Source: Nitrosomonas sp. | GTDB taxonomy: Bacteria > Pseudomonadota > Gammaproteobacteria > Burkholderiales > Nitrosomonadaceae | Direction: 5' to 3' | Length of the DNA stretch: 37,086 nucleotides | Assembly: GCA_020890945.1 (NCBI GenBank) | Contig: JAJHPK010000042.1 | Location: forward strand, 1-37,086 | Shown: piece after piece, positions 1-8,783 of the stretch | How positions within the stretch are numbered: position 1 is the first letter of the stretch | Layout of the letters: every line of letters begins with the position of its first letter | Notes under the pieces: generated by a model | What the model saw: the letters and a program-made list of their open reading frames with translations, nothing else | The model's database searches: none | Told to the model about the DNA's origin: nothing | Position numbers and translations under genes: made by a program

Positions 1-255
1 CCGCGCATCTCGATCAGCTCATCAAGTACCTTAACAATCCGAGCAGCAGGCAGGCTGGTGTCAATTTCAATGCGAAGTGCTTCGCGGTTGAAGTCATCTA
101 GCACATTGAATATGCGAAAGCGCCGCCCACTCCATAAGGCATCAGTCATGAAATCGACAGACCAAGTCTTATTTGGCATGGACGGCACATCAAGTGGTTC
201 ACGGATAAGCTCCGGCAGCCGCTTTTTGCCCAGGCGCGGCAGGTTGTGTCTCGCG
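1..255 (-). pseudogene. IS3-family transposase OrfB, middle fragment (DDE domain)
   Basis: The minus strand is open from about 255 to the window edge and encodes the region LPRLGKKRLPELIREPL followed by WSVDFMTDAL, RIFNVLDDFN and TSLPAARIVKVLDEL. These match the start of the rve/DDE integrase core of IS3-family OrfB proteins; the D of WSVDFM is the first catalytic aspartate. The second aspartate (usually in VDNGPEF) and the glutamate would lie beyond position 1. The reading starts abruptly at the end of the IS21-type insertion. About 40-45 residues that normally lie between the N-terminal part (ending VIEA) and KKRLP are absent from both orfB pieces. Confidence 0.8.
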
Positions 256-301
256 TCAATTATCATGGCTGATTACACGACAATTATGATGGCCGGTTGA
301 G
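256..301 (+). repeat. Terminal inverted repeat, left end of IS21-type element
   Basis: The 46 bases at 256-301 match the reverse complement of 2615-2660 at 33 of 46 positions by hand alignment. The best blocks are CAATTA near the tip, ACGACAATTA in the middle and CCGGTTGAG at the inner end. The repeated CAATTA motif inside each end is typical of the multiple short transposase sites in IS21 termini. Confidence 0.7.
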
Positions 302-1062
302 TTTGTTTATTACGTAATGATTTTTTCTGGTTTTTCCTCCTATAGCTTTCACTGTCGATTTCAATGATAATTGCGTGATGAATGATTCGATCGATTGCCG
401 CAACAGTCATCATGGTGTCTGGAAAGATCTGATCCCATTGGCTGAAAGGCTGGTTTGAGGTAATAATGATTAGACTTCCACTTTCATAACGGTGTGCAAT
501 AAATTCAAACAAGGCTTGTGTTTCTGAGTCAGTTTTTTTGACATAACCGATATCATCGATAATCAGTACACGATACTTGTCAAATCGGGTCATGGCGGTC
601 ATCAGATCCAATTCTTTTTTGGCTTGTTGCAAGTGCTGAACTAGCGCTGTTGCCGGTATAGATTTGACTCGAATGCCCTGTTCAATCAGATGCAGTCCCA
701 GTGCTGCGGCAATATGTGATTTGCCCACGCCGGAAGGACCGATCAGCAAGATATTGTCTGCCTGATGTACCCATTGGGTATTGTCGCGAAGCGCAATAAT
801 CTTTTTTTGAACTGCCTGGGGGAGGTCATTGAATACAAGTGTGGCAAAACTTTTGCCACGTGGCAGTTTGGCTTCGCGAGTCCAGCTGCCAGCTGCTGAT
901 CCTACTTTGAAAACGCTGAGCTATTTCTTGTTCGCAAAGTTCAGCAAGATACTGGCTGTAACTCCAGGCATGTTCAGAGGCCCGGTCTTGATAGTCCTGG
1001 TAATATTGGCCAAAGGTGGGTAGCTTAAGCTCTTTGAGCATCAGTGGCAGCGCTTCAGACAT
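273..1062 (-). pseudogene. istB: IstB-like ATPase, frameshifted
   Basis: IstB is the AAA+ helper ATPase of IS21 transposition, related to DnaC. The N-terminal part (from ATG 1062, reading SEALPLMLKELKLPTFGQYY) is in one frame. At about 895-905 the reading must move to another frame, which continues EAKLPRGKSFATL and DNTQWVHQADNILLIGPSGVGK. Walker A is GPSGVGKS (about 733-710), Walker B is VLIIDDIGY, and the sensor region is IIITSNQPF. The frame ends with a TAA at 273-275 inside the terminal repeat. The start overlaps the end of istA by 8 bases, as is usual for IS21. One frameshift is enough to inactivate it, unless it is a sequencing error. Confidence 0.8.
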
Positions 1063-2568
1063 AAGGCATCTCCTGTGTTATCCAGCTTCCGTTGAGTAAT
1101 TGATCATACGCGTCGATGGTGTGTTGCTTTGCTGATATGTCCGGTTGTGTCGCATGATGACGGATAAACCGTTGTTGCAGTGCCTTCAGTTCAGGTAGCG
1201 GATTTTGTTGCAACAATTCAGCAGCCAACTGAATTTCACAATCATGATCATAAGCGAACCGTAATACCGAAACCATCCATTTACAGGCCTGCTGTGGATC
1301 AAACTGTTGCTCGGCCCGCTGCCATAATTGATGATACTGTGACGTTGGCAGCAAATCATCGCGCAACTAGGAGAAACGGAAGGCCTGGGGTTTTGCCGCT
1401 AGTGCATGGATTACGTGCCGGTAATCAATTCGTCTGGCACGACCTTCAGTTTTTTTCGGATACACACGAGGTAACGTAATAACCAATGTTTGGCCGACAA
1501 AGCATTCCAGACGGTCGTGATAGAGATGAACCCGGATGTTTTCCCAATCAGCCTTGATGAAGGAACACTGTATAGGCCGCGCTTGACTGCTATCGTACTG
1601 CTGGTGGTGACCTTAACGGTTAATTCAGTAAAGTCCATAACGCGATAATGCGGCAAGGGTTTAAGATGCGGCTGTTCTTGCGCCAATCTACCCCGGCATC
1701 GCTTGTTCAGCCTATCAACAATCTGATCCAGGAAACGGCGATAGGCTTCCAGGTTTGGAAAATCTCCAGATCCCCGCACTTTGATGGCCTGTTCGATGCT
1801 GTGTTTGAGTGAACCATGAGCATTTTCTATGGCACCGTTTTCATGACTGACACCTGGATTATTCACCGTCGGTTTCATGTCGTAATGATGACACAGTGCT
1901 TCATAAGCTTGTGTCAGCTCCTGGTCTTCTGGGTCGTGTTGATGTAAGCAGCGCTGAGACTGTCCGTGCGATGTTCTGCGGGTATTCCACCAAGTTTATG
2001 CAAGGCATTTTGCAAACCATCAGCCAATGCACTGTAACTTTCTCCGCCCCGGATGATATGAACATCACGCCAATGGCTATAGGCCAGGCGAAACTGGTAC
2101 AGCAGATGCTCAAAGGGTTGACCAGCAATCGTAATTGTCGTGCGAGGTCGGGTATAAAGTCAGATAGTCCCTGCTGACCGATAGGCAATGATTGGCGAAA
2201 AATGACGGATTTCTCCGGGCCCCATGGGTCGCTCGCCAATGTTTGACACGGCGCTGCAAGGTTCTAAGTAATTGCTCAGGGTATTGTCCCGGATAATGAT
2301 CGCCAAGGTATTCCCAAAGCGTAGTGCCGGTTAATTCTGGTTCCCGGGTAAGCAGGGGAATTATTTCAGCCTCCCAAACTGCTTCAAAAGGATCTTGACG
2401 TGTACGCCAGTGACGCTGTTTCTTCCCGCTTCTCTGATTTCTCTCGATACGTCGTCCACTACGAACGCTGATACCGGCTTTTGCGGATGAAGTTTCCTGA
2501 TTAAAACCTCGCTGTCGATTCTTCATGTAAATGCTTTCCTGTTGTTGAATGATATGTTTACCAGGCAA
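1055..2568 (-). pseudogene. istA: IstA-like transposase, multiply frameshifted
   Basis: IstA is the DDE transposase of IS21 elements. The likely start is TTG at 2568 (LPGKHIIQQQ), with AGGAG seven bases upstream at 2580-2576. The HTH region AKAGISVRSGRRIE and the segment YPGQYPEQLLRTLQRRVKHW are in the first frame. The frame then changes near 2235 (VIFRQSLPIGQQGLSDF), near 2150 (ITIAGQPFEHLLYQF, AYSHWRDVHIIRGGESYSAL), near 1935 (ELTQAYEALCHHYDMKPTV, then NPGVSHENGAIE), and again around 1550 and 1440. A TAG stop also interrupts the last part near 1370, before LRDDLLPTSQYHQLW. At least four frameshifts plus a stop show long decay, not one sequencing slip. Confidence 0.8.
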
Positions 2569-2614
2569 GTTCTTACTCCTATTGAATAGGTAAGAACTCA
2601 TACTGGTCCCTTCA

Positions 2615-2660
2615 CTCAACCGGTCAAGTTAATTGTCGTTTGACCGCACAGGGTAATTGT
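2615..2660 (-). repeat. Terminal inverted repeat, right end of IS21-type element
   Basis: This is the partner of the repeat at 256-301. Read on the minus strand it begins ACAATTACCC and ends CCGGTTGAG. Beyond it (2661 upward) the IS3 orfB reading resumes with GCC GTT GTT AGG CGC. Confidence 0.7.
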
Positions 2661-2831
2661 GCGCCTAACAACGGCCTCAATGACCGGCCCATCATTCCTT
2701 GGTTTGGGTTGGTAATACAGTATGGAACAGGAGAGTCTGACGGTACGACACGCCTGCCTTGCAGACAAACCGTGCTCCTTCGTTAGAAACTGAGCCAAAT
2801 CAACCTTCCGCGACGGGGCTAGAGCTTTTTT
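2661..2831 (-). pseudogene. IS3-family transposase OrfB, N-terminal fragment
   Basis: In the frame reached by a -1 shift at the end of orfA, the minus strand reads ALAPSRKVDLAQFLTKEHGL, then SARQACRTVRL, YYQPKPRNDGPVIEAVVRR, and then enters the IS21 end. LTKEHGLS.RQACR.VRLSRS is the typical beginning of OrfB in this IS3 branch. An internal ATG at 2798 exists, but orfB is normally made only as an OrfAB fusion. The fragment holds no catalytic residue. Confidence 0.8.
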
Positions 2832-3085
2832 TCGACAACGTCCTGGAGAGCATCATGCACTGCCAGCTCTGCGTACATCTTCTTCAATTTAGCGTTCTCG
2901 GCTTGAAGCGCGCGCAGTTGTCCAAGTTGAGAAACATCCATGCCGCCGTAGGCAGCCTTCCATTTGTAGTAGGTCGCTTCGCTGATGCCGTATTTACGGC
3001 AAACATCGGCAACCTTGTTGGCACCCAGTTCAACTTCCTTGAGCAGTGAAATGATCTGCTGCTCGCTATATTTCGACTTCTTCAT
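2819..3085 (-). CDS. IS3-family transposase OrfA
   Basis: This 88-residue protein starts with MKKSKYSEQQIISLLKEVE and carries the HTH_Tnp_1 helix-turn-helix typical of IS3 OrfA (VADVCRKYGISEATYYKWK, about residues 26-44). A leucine-zipper-like stretch (LGQLRALQAENAKLKKMYAEL) follows. Known OrfA proteins bind the IS ends and can inhibit transposition. The length is normal for the family and the gene itself is intact. It ends at TAG 2821-2819, just after the A7G slippery run that would fuse it to OrfB. Since orfB is destroyed, it can only make OrfA alone. Confidence 0.88.
   Translation of the reverse strand: MKKSKYSEQQIISLLKEVELGANKVADVCRKYGISEATYYKWKAAYGGMDVSQLGQLRALQAENAKLKKMYAELAVHDALQDVVEKKL
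2825..2832 (-). promoter_or_regulatory. Programmed -1 frameshift signal (A7G) of the IS3 element
   Basis: The minus strand reads GTC GAA AAA AAG CTC TAG, so seven A residues followed by G occur two codons before the orfA stop. A_AAA_AAG is the standard IS3 slippery heptamer. A -1 shift here enters the frame that encodes the OrfB N-terminus, which directly supports its use in the ancestral element. Confidence 0.75.
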
Positions 3086-3259
3086 CTTAGAGATCCTTTT
3101 GGTTAAGAAACTCTACTTCAAACTGGATCAATTTACCGAGGAGACTACAAATCGAATCAATTTTTAATAAGATATCAAATAATCAATAACTTACAGTTAT
3201 TTTATAAATTCAGTTAATCTAGAGCCACCTTTGATTGTTCAGCAATCTATCTGAGAATA

Positions 3260-3288
3260 ACCAGAGAAGCTATATAAGCCTCTCTGGT
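3260..3288 (-). terminator. Candidate hairpin terminator after the iron-sulfur flavoprotein gene
   Basis: ACCAGAGAAGC at 3260-3270 pairs with GCCTCTCTGGT at 3278-3288 with one A/C mismatch and a seven-base loop. It lies about 85 bases after the stop at 3373 of the minus-strand gene. The following minus-strand sequence (TTATTCTC) is only a weak U-tract. On the plus strand it is followed by CATTTTGGG. Confidence 0.4.
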
Positions 3289-3372
3289 CATTTTGGGAGA
3301 AATATGCGATGTTACTCGCAATTTATATAACGGCAATGATTGACTTTTATTCAATCAAAAAATTTTAGTAAT

Positions 3373-6300
3373 CTATTGCACTTCACTCAAACATTTCTTG
3401 ATCCAACGGTTGGTCAATTTTTCTTGTACAGTATTTTGGCGTAAACGCGTTGCTAGTGCAGAAAAATCTACCTGATCCAACGGTTGGTCTTGATTAAAAC
3501 AAGAAAATACGTAGGTTATTTTCCCGGTAACAGGATCTTTATGAGGTTGCAAGCATTGCGCGCAAATCTCTTTCATCATGCATTGCATCGGTGAATTGAT
3601 GGAGCCGATCGCGAAGTGGTCTGATTTGAGATACGGTTTCAATTGATTATGACGTGCTACACCAACCGCTGCCATCATCCTATCTGAACCAATTGCAATG
3701 ATGTGATCGGCATCTTTAAGTGGTACGAGCTGTTCACCGAATTCTCCACTGCCGTAAGCAAGCATTGCTTGCACAATATTGCCGACAAAAGTTTTGTCTT
3801 GAGGTCGAGTGGGCAAAAATCCTGGTGTTTCATCACAGCACCATACTACGATATCCGCTGCTGCTTCAATTTCTGGCACTTTGTAACGATCTACCAGTTT
3901 TTTATAGCCCGCGAAATACAGCACTTTTGATCCGGCAGCCCGTGCAGCGGCGCCGATTGAAAACAAGACGGCATTACCCAATCCACCACCCACCAGCACT
4001 ACTGTTTTTCCAGAAGGGATTTCTGTAGGTGTTCCGGTCGGCCCCATTAGCACGACGGGTTCACCTGGTTTCAGCAATATGCAAAGATCGGAAGATCCGC
4101 CCATCTCTAAAACAATTAATGAAACCAAACCATGCTCAATATCGACCGATGCTCCTGTTAGCGCCATGCCTTCCATTGCTAGATGGGTATCTTCGGTACT
4201 AGAAGCAAAAGTTGCATAATTTTGTAGGCGATAAAATTGTCCGGGAAGGAAATGTTCCGCCGCCATAGGTGCATGTACAACAACTTCTACAATGTTTGGC
4301 GCCAATCTTTCTACTTTATGAATTGTTGGACGTAATTGTTGATTTAAGGTGTCAAAAAATTGTTTTGAAGTTTGTTGAGATGCCGGTTGAATGCGCTCTA
4401 ACACGCGGCTTACTGTGGGGTAGCCTTGTTTAGCGCTGGACATCGCTTTGACCACGTTACCTGAATAAGAAGGGTGTAGATCGCCAAAAAAACTAATAAA
4501 ACGATCATCGTTTTCCCCTTGATAGCGACTTAACAATACCCACGGTTGCTCAGGTTTGGGATTACCAGGTTGTGGTTGAACAGGATTGCCGTTTTCATCA
4601 CATGCTGCGAAATAACGACCATTCAGCTTGTACAGCTCATTGTCTTCTCGGGCTAGTACAGTATTGGGTTGTGTGCCCGCCGCGACCAGTAATGCTCGCG
4701 CAGGCAATTCAGCGCTTCCGGCATCGTGCCACTGACCTGTTTCATCACGTTTCTGGATAGAAAAATTAACCGAACTCGTATGACCCCACTGATCTACATT
4801 TACCCGCGTTGGCGTAAGTCCTTCGGCAAACCAAATTCCTTCTTCTAACGCTTTTTCAACTTCCTCGTGGTTTAAAGTATACGAAGGACTATCAGCCAAT
4901 CGTTTACGATACGCGATAGTCGCGCCACCCCATGATTGCAATAACGGGATAATGTGCGGCGTGCGTCCTTCTTGTTCGGCGGCCTGGCGCTCAGCGCGGA
5001 TAGCTCGTGCATGGGCAAGAAATTCATCGGCAATTTGCAATTCTTCTTTGTCCCAGGCTTGCCGAATGGTGCCTTCGCCTTGTACGGCGGTTAATATCTC
5101 ATAACGTTTGAGAAATTTTTCCACTTGTACGGGGTAATAGGCGAGTGATTCAGTGGCTGTATCGATTGCAGTTAACCCGCCACCAATTACAACCACGGGT
5201 AATCGCAATTGCATGTTAGCAATCGAATCACTATGTGATGCCCCCGTTAACTGGAGCGCCATAAGGAAATCAGACGCAGCGCGTACCCCTCGTGCTAAAC
5301 CATTTGGTAAATCAAGGATAGTTGGACGTCCTGCCCCAGCTGCCAATGCGACGTGATCGAATCCCATGGCGAACGCATCATGTGTGGTTAAGGTACCGCC
5401 GAAACGTACACCACCAAACAGCGCGAATTCTTCGCGTCGCTCAAGCAATAATCGAATTACTTTTAAAAAATTCTTATTCCAGCGAACCGTAATGCCATAT
5501 TCCGCCACACCGCCAAAACCGCCTGGGGTACGCTGATCAAGTTCTTCTTCCAGCGTGCTGATATGATAAATAGCGTTAAAAGGCACACGCTCGCCTCGTT
5601 GATTGACTCCAGAAGTCATTTCCGACAACGGTTCAATTTTTAACCCATCAATTCCAACCACCGTATGCCCATCATTCATCAAATGGTGTGCCAATGTATA
5701 TCCTGCAGGTCCCATTCCGACCACCAATACTTTCTTTCCTGTTGGCGCTTTCGGGACGGGACGACGCAGATTGAGTGGATTCCAACGTGTTAATAAACTG
5801 TAAATCTCAAATCCCCACGGTAATTGCAGTACATCTTTTAAGGTTCGAGTTTCTGCTTGAGGAATATCAACGGGATCTTGCTTTTGATAAATACAGGATT
5901 TCATGCAATCGTTGCAAATACGATGTCCCGTTCCTGCGCACATGGGGTTATCGACGACAATCATCGCCAAACTTCCAATCGCGACACCTTGCGTTTTCAG
6001 TTTGTGAAACTCGGAAATACGTTCTTCCAACGGACAACCCGCTAACAAAGCGCCGAGCTCACTTTTTTTAAACGTCCGCGGTTCATCAGGCGATTTTGTT
6101 TTTTGCACAAACCCTTTAGAGCACGAGTCTTTGCCTTGCTCGTGACACCAAATGCAGTAATTAGCTTCATCCAACGCACCCGTTAAATCCGTGCCCTGAT
6201 CGGTCAATGCGAAACCATTGCGTTCTCGATGATGAGCCAGTCCATGTTTAGGAAATCCTGCGGATTCATCCGTATCAAGGGTCAATAATTTTTGGTAATC

Positions 6301-6921
6301 CAACTTGGCGGGTGATTTAAACAATATGCCTTGTTGGGTATGATGTTGCCCTTCAGGGGTTCTCAACGCCCAAGCTGCATAACGTAAAGCTTTATTCAAA
6401 TTGACTTCATTGTCAGTTTCGGTTTCCATCCATTGCGTCACTTTACTGGCAAAAATCAGTTCTGAAAAATTACCCCCGAATTCTTGCGCCAATTCTTTTT
6501 CCAACGCTAAACCATCAATCGTTGCCAGTTCATCATCACTGATTTTCGATTTTGCGCGTCGTTGCACGAATTGCCGTTTACAAAAATACAGCGGGGCTAG
6601 TTCGTGATGTCTCGCAGCCAATTGTTGTACTGCATTTTCAATACAAAACAAACGGGCGATAAAATCTTCTAACCAAGGCGCGATGTCAATTAACAACGCT
6701 GATTCGTCTTTTGCTGCTAGCTTTTCCGGATATGCACGCGCCAGTTCCATCTTTTGCGATAAAGTTTCATCACTGGTTCGTAAGAAATCGATAAAAAACT
6801 GATCAAGCTTGACCAGGCCATCGCGTTTATAGAGATCGGCGATGGTAAGTCCAAAATCAAGATGCAATGAATCGGTTGTGCTTCCTTTGTGAGTATCGTT
6901 ATTTATGTTTAGATTTGCCAT
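3373..6921 (-). CDS. Iron-sulfur flavoprotein, NfnB/GltD-like plus NfnA/PyrK-like fusion
   Basis: The protein has 1182 residues. Residues 1-250 form a mostly helical region I do not recognise. Cysteines C256, C259, C267 and C296 (in GCPLEERISEF), then C328, C336, C339 and C343, resemble the two 4Fe-4S sites in front of GltD-type flavoproteins. Two Rossmann dinucleotide folds follow (VVGMGPAG at 400-407 for FAD; VVVIGGGLTAIDTATE at 576-591 for NAD(P)H). Residues about 865-1150 form a ferredoxin-reductase module (FLPGQFYRLQ; VVLVGGGLGNAV) with a PyrK/NfnA-type 2Fe-2S cysteine set, C1114, C1120, C1123 and C1141. Known NfnAB carries the same modules on two chains and couples NADH, NADPH and ferredoxin. 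I infer an NAD(P)H-to-ferredoxin or direct electron supplier, possibly for the nearby sulfite reductase. No clear ribosome binding site precedes ATG 6921. Confidence 0.8.
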   Translation of the reverse strand: MANLNINNDTHKGSTTDSLHLDFGLTIADLYKRDGLVKLDQFFIDFLRTSDETLSQKMELARAYPEKLAAKDESALLIDIAPWLEDFIARLFCIENAVQQLAARHHELAPLYFCKRQFVQRRAKSKISDDELATIDGLALEKELAQEFGGNFSELIFASKVTQWMETETDNEVNLNKALRYAAWALRTPEGQHHTQQGILFKSPAKLDYQKLLTLDTDESAGFPKHGLAHHRERNGFALTDQGTDLTGALDEANYCIWCHEQGKDSCSKGFVQKTKSPDEPRTFKKSELGALLAGCPLEERISEFHKLKTQGVAIGSLAMIVVDNPMCAGTGHRICNDCMKSCIYQKQDPVDIPQAETRTLKDVLQLPWGFEIYSLLTRWNPLNLRRPVPKAPTGKKVLVVGMGPAGYTLAHHLMNDGHTVVGIDGLKIEPLSEMTSGVNQRGERVPFNAIYHISTLEEELDQRTPGGFGGVAEYGITVRWNKNFLKVIRLLLERREEFALFGGVRFGGTLTTHDAFAMGFDHVALAAGAGRPTILDLPNGLARGVRAASDFLMALQLTGASHSDSIANMQLRLPVVVIGGGLTAIDTATESLAYYPVQVEKFLKRYEILTAVQGEGTIRQAWDKEELQIADEFLAHARAIRAERQAAEQEGRTPHIIPLLQSWGGATIAYRKRLADSPSYTLNHEEVEKALEEGIWFAEGLTPTRVNVDQWGHTSSVNFSIQKRDETGQWHDAGSAELPARALLVAAGTQPNTVLAREDNELYKLNGRYFAACDENGNPVQPQPGNPKPEQPWVLLSRYQGENDDRFISFFGDLHPSYSGNVVKAMSSAKQGYPTVSRVLERIQPASQQTSKQFFDTLNQQLRPTIHKVERLAPNIVEVVVHAPMAAEHFLPGQFYRLQNYATFASSTEDTHLAMEGMALTGASVDIEHGLVSLIVLEMGGSSDLCILLKPGEPVVLMGPTGTPTEIPSGKTVVLVGGGLGNAVLFSIGAAARAAGSKVLYFAGYKKLVDRYKVPEIEAAADIVVWCCDETPGFLPTRPQDKTFVGNIVQAMLAYGSGEFGEQLVPLKDADHIIAIGSDRMMAAVGVARHNQLKPYLKSDHFAIGSINSPMQCMMKEICAQCLQPHKDPVTGKITYVFSCFNQDQPLDQVDFSALATRLRQNTVQEKLTNRWIKKCLSEVQ

Positions 6922-6960
6922 ATACAGTGATGCAATTTTTTCGAGATATTAAATTGATGT

Positions 6961-8178
6961 TTATAAAACGTTATTGGGGTTATTGAAATTGGATAACCAC
7001 TGAATAAAATCTGACGGCAGCATTGGTTTTGCAACAAAATAACCTTGTATTTCATCACACTCCAATCCGGAAACTAATTCATAATCTGCTTGTGTTTCAA
7101 CACCTTCAACCACGACGTTCAAACCAAAAGCTTTGCCTAATTTTATGCTCGACTCGAGAATCAGGCGAGTAGCAAAATCTTCTGAGGCATTATGGACAAA
7201 AATGCGATCAATCTTGAGTTCGGTAAAAGGAAGATATTTCAGTGTTTCCATAGATGCGTAACCGGTGCCAAAATCATCGATCGATAAACCAAAGCCTTTT
7301 AACCTGATGCGTGTCAAAATGTCCAAAGTTTGTGCAAAATCTTTTCCTAATTTTCCTTCGGTAATTTCCAGAATCACGCGATCAGTAGGCACATTGAAGT
7401 CCCATACGGCTTCTTGATAGATTTCCGGCAAATTAAGTCGATCTAGATTTTCCATGGAAATATTAACCGAAATTTTTAAATCGATACTTTGTTGTAACCA
7501 TATTTCTAATTGCTGAACAGATTTTCTTAAAATGCGACGAGTAAAATCGTTGATAAGATCATTATCTTGTTCAATGATAGAAATAAAATTATCCGGAGAG
7601 ATATAACCATACTTTGTATGCCGCCAACGTGCCAAGCATTCAACGCTCGTTACTTTGCCACTTGATACAGAAACTTTCGGTTGAAAAAATACCTCCATCT
7701 CATTCTCAAGTAACGCTTGTCTAATTTCTTCTACATCGAAAATTCGTTTCTTCTTCGAAGAAAAATCCATTTTTTCATGAAAGGGCAGAGGAACTCTCTC
7801 AAGTACTGCTGCCAGTGAATCTAAATTAATCGGTTTTGCCAAAGCACCAATTACATTTAATCCACGTACAATTGCTAAGCGTTCCGAGGCTTTGAGTAAG
7901 TCCGCATCGATTCCAGAAAACAAAACAATTTTTCCACGATACTTTTTGTTGGCAATATTACGCAGGAACTCAATGCCATCCATACTTGGCATTTCTATGT
8001 CGCAGATTAATAAGTCGATTGGTTCTGTCTCACTGGATAAAATCTGCAATCCTGCTTTACCGTTTTCCGCTAAGAATACTTGAGTAATACCTACCTCTTT
8101 CAACAACTGATTGACGTATTCCAGCATGAACTTGTCATCATCCAGGATTAATACACGTATTTTTTCCCTATTCACCAT
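6961..8178 (-). CDS. Response regulator with receiver and EAL (c-di-GMP phosphodiesterase) domains
   Basis: The protein has 405 residues. The receiver at about 5-125 has the acidic triplet D13-D15, phospho-acceptor D60 (LLICDIEMPSMDG), S88 and K115. The EAL domain at about 155-400 shows NISMEN, EITEGK, DDFGTGYAS, KIDRIF, VVEGVE and QGYFVAKP, the metal and substrate ligands of active c-di-GMP phosphodiesterases. The signature EAL itself reads ECL (180-182), keeping the glutamate. Activity is therefore plausible but not certain. No histidine kinase is next to it; the lone receiver at 8264 precedes it on the same strand and the flavoprotein gene follows after 39 bases. It probably lowers c-di-GMP in answer to phosphorylation. 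Confidence 0.88.
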   Translation of the reverse strand: MVNREKIRVLILDDDKFMLEYVNQLLKEVGITQVFLAENGKAGLQILSSETEPIDLLICDIEMPSMDGIEFLRNIANKKYRGKIVLFSGIDADLLKASERLAIVRGLNVIGALAKPINLDSLAAVLERVPLPFHEKMDFSSKKKRIFDVEEIRQALLENEMEVFFQPKVSVSSGKVTSVECLARWRHTKYGYISPDNFISIIEQDNDLINDFTRRILRKSVQQLEIWLQQSIDLKISVNISMENLDRLNLPEIYQEAVWDFNVPTDRVILEITEGKLGKDFAQTLDILTRIRLKGFGLSIDDFGTGYASMETLKYLPFTELKIDRIFVHNASEDFATRLILESSIKLGKAFGLNVVVEGVETQADYELVSGLECDEIQGYFVAKPMLPSDFIQWLSNFNNPNNVL

Positions 8179-8263
8179 ATGGAAAAACCGTTTGATCGCG
8201 CATAGTCATTGCAATAAATTATCCAATTTCATACTCATCATTCTTCTTGCAATTAATTTTACG

Positions 8264-8659
8264 TTACAACCATTTCAATATAATGTCGATCAATGAGCGA
8301 GGGCCAATGGGCTTTGCGATAAAATCATTCATCCCTACTTGCTGGCAAAGATTTCTATGATGATTGTCTGCATTGGCTGTCAACGCAATGATCGGTAACT
8401 TAGCCCATTGCGGAGAAGAGCGAATCTTTTCTGTTGCCTCCAAACCATCCATGACGGGCATTTGAATGTCCATCAAAACACAGTCGAAAGATTCTCTACC
8501 CAAAGCTTCCAAGGATTCTTTACCATCTGCTGCAATCGTTACATTAGCACCCGCGCGTTTGAGAATTTCCTTGATAACTATTTGATTAAGCTCATTGTCT
8601 TCAACGATTAAAATCCGATATCCATTTAATTTATGGTTAATTGTTTGTGTTAAGTTCAT
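8264..8659 (-). CDS. Single-domain response regulator (receiver)
   Basis: This protein of about 131 residues is a lone CheY-like receiver. Counted from the ATG at 8659, it has an acidic pair at E20/D21 (ILIVEDNELNQ), acceptor D64 (CVLMDIQMPVMDGLEA), T94 (ALTAN) and K116 (IAKP). The VEDNELNQ and MDIQMPVMDG forms are typical of receivers from hybrid kinases. There is no output domain. A TTG start at 8695, with AGGTG seven bases upstream, would add 12 residues and is a real alternative. It is likely cotranscribed with the receiver-EAL gene 85 bases downstream and may work in the same phosphorelay; its kinase is not in the window. Confidence 0.85.
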   Translation of the reverse strand: MNLTQTINHKLNGYRILIVEDNELNQIVIKEILKRAGANVTIAADGKESLEALGRESFDCVLMDIQMPVMDGLEATEKIRSSPQWAKLPIIALTANADNHHRNLCQQVGMNDFIAKPIGPRSLIDIILKWL

Positions 8660-8783
8660 TTTTTGCTTGTTTGTTATTATTGATTTTTCAAGCAATATAT
8701 TACACCTAGTTGATGCTAGAGCAAGAGTGTTCGCTAATGTAAGGTAATAGAAAAAAAGAGTAATCCGCGATGGAGTTCAACCG

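Larger units (their letters stand above)
256..2660 (-). mobile_element. IS21-family insertion sequence, degenerate
   Basis: This element of about 2.4 kb has the IS21 layout: a long istA followed by an overlapping istB, both on the minus strand, inside imperfect terminal inverted repeats (256-301 and 2615-2660). It is inserted within the IS3 orfB. Both genes carry frameshifts, so the copy should be unable to move by itself. The ends are set by alignment of the two inverted repeats and may be off by a few bases. No convincing target-site duplication is visible, in line with the missing piece of orfB at the junction. Confidence 0.8.
1..3149 (-). mobile_element. IS3-family element, interrupted and cut by the window start
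   Basis: On the minus strand, orfA (3085-2819) is followed by the 5' part of orfB, which stops at about 2661. Another part of an IS3 orfB lies at 255-1. Between them sits an IS21-type element. The outer right end is proposed at 3149, where the minus strand reads TGTAGTCTCCTCGG, starting with the TG usual for IS3 elements. This boundary is a guess because the opposite end is outside the window. The OrfA and OrfB sequences resemble the IS407-like branch of the IS3 family. The element cannot make a full transposase. Confidence 0.7.
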
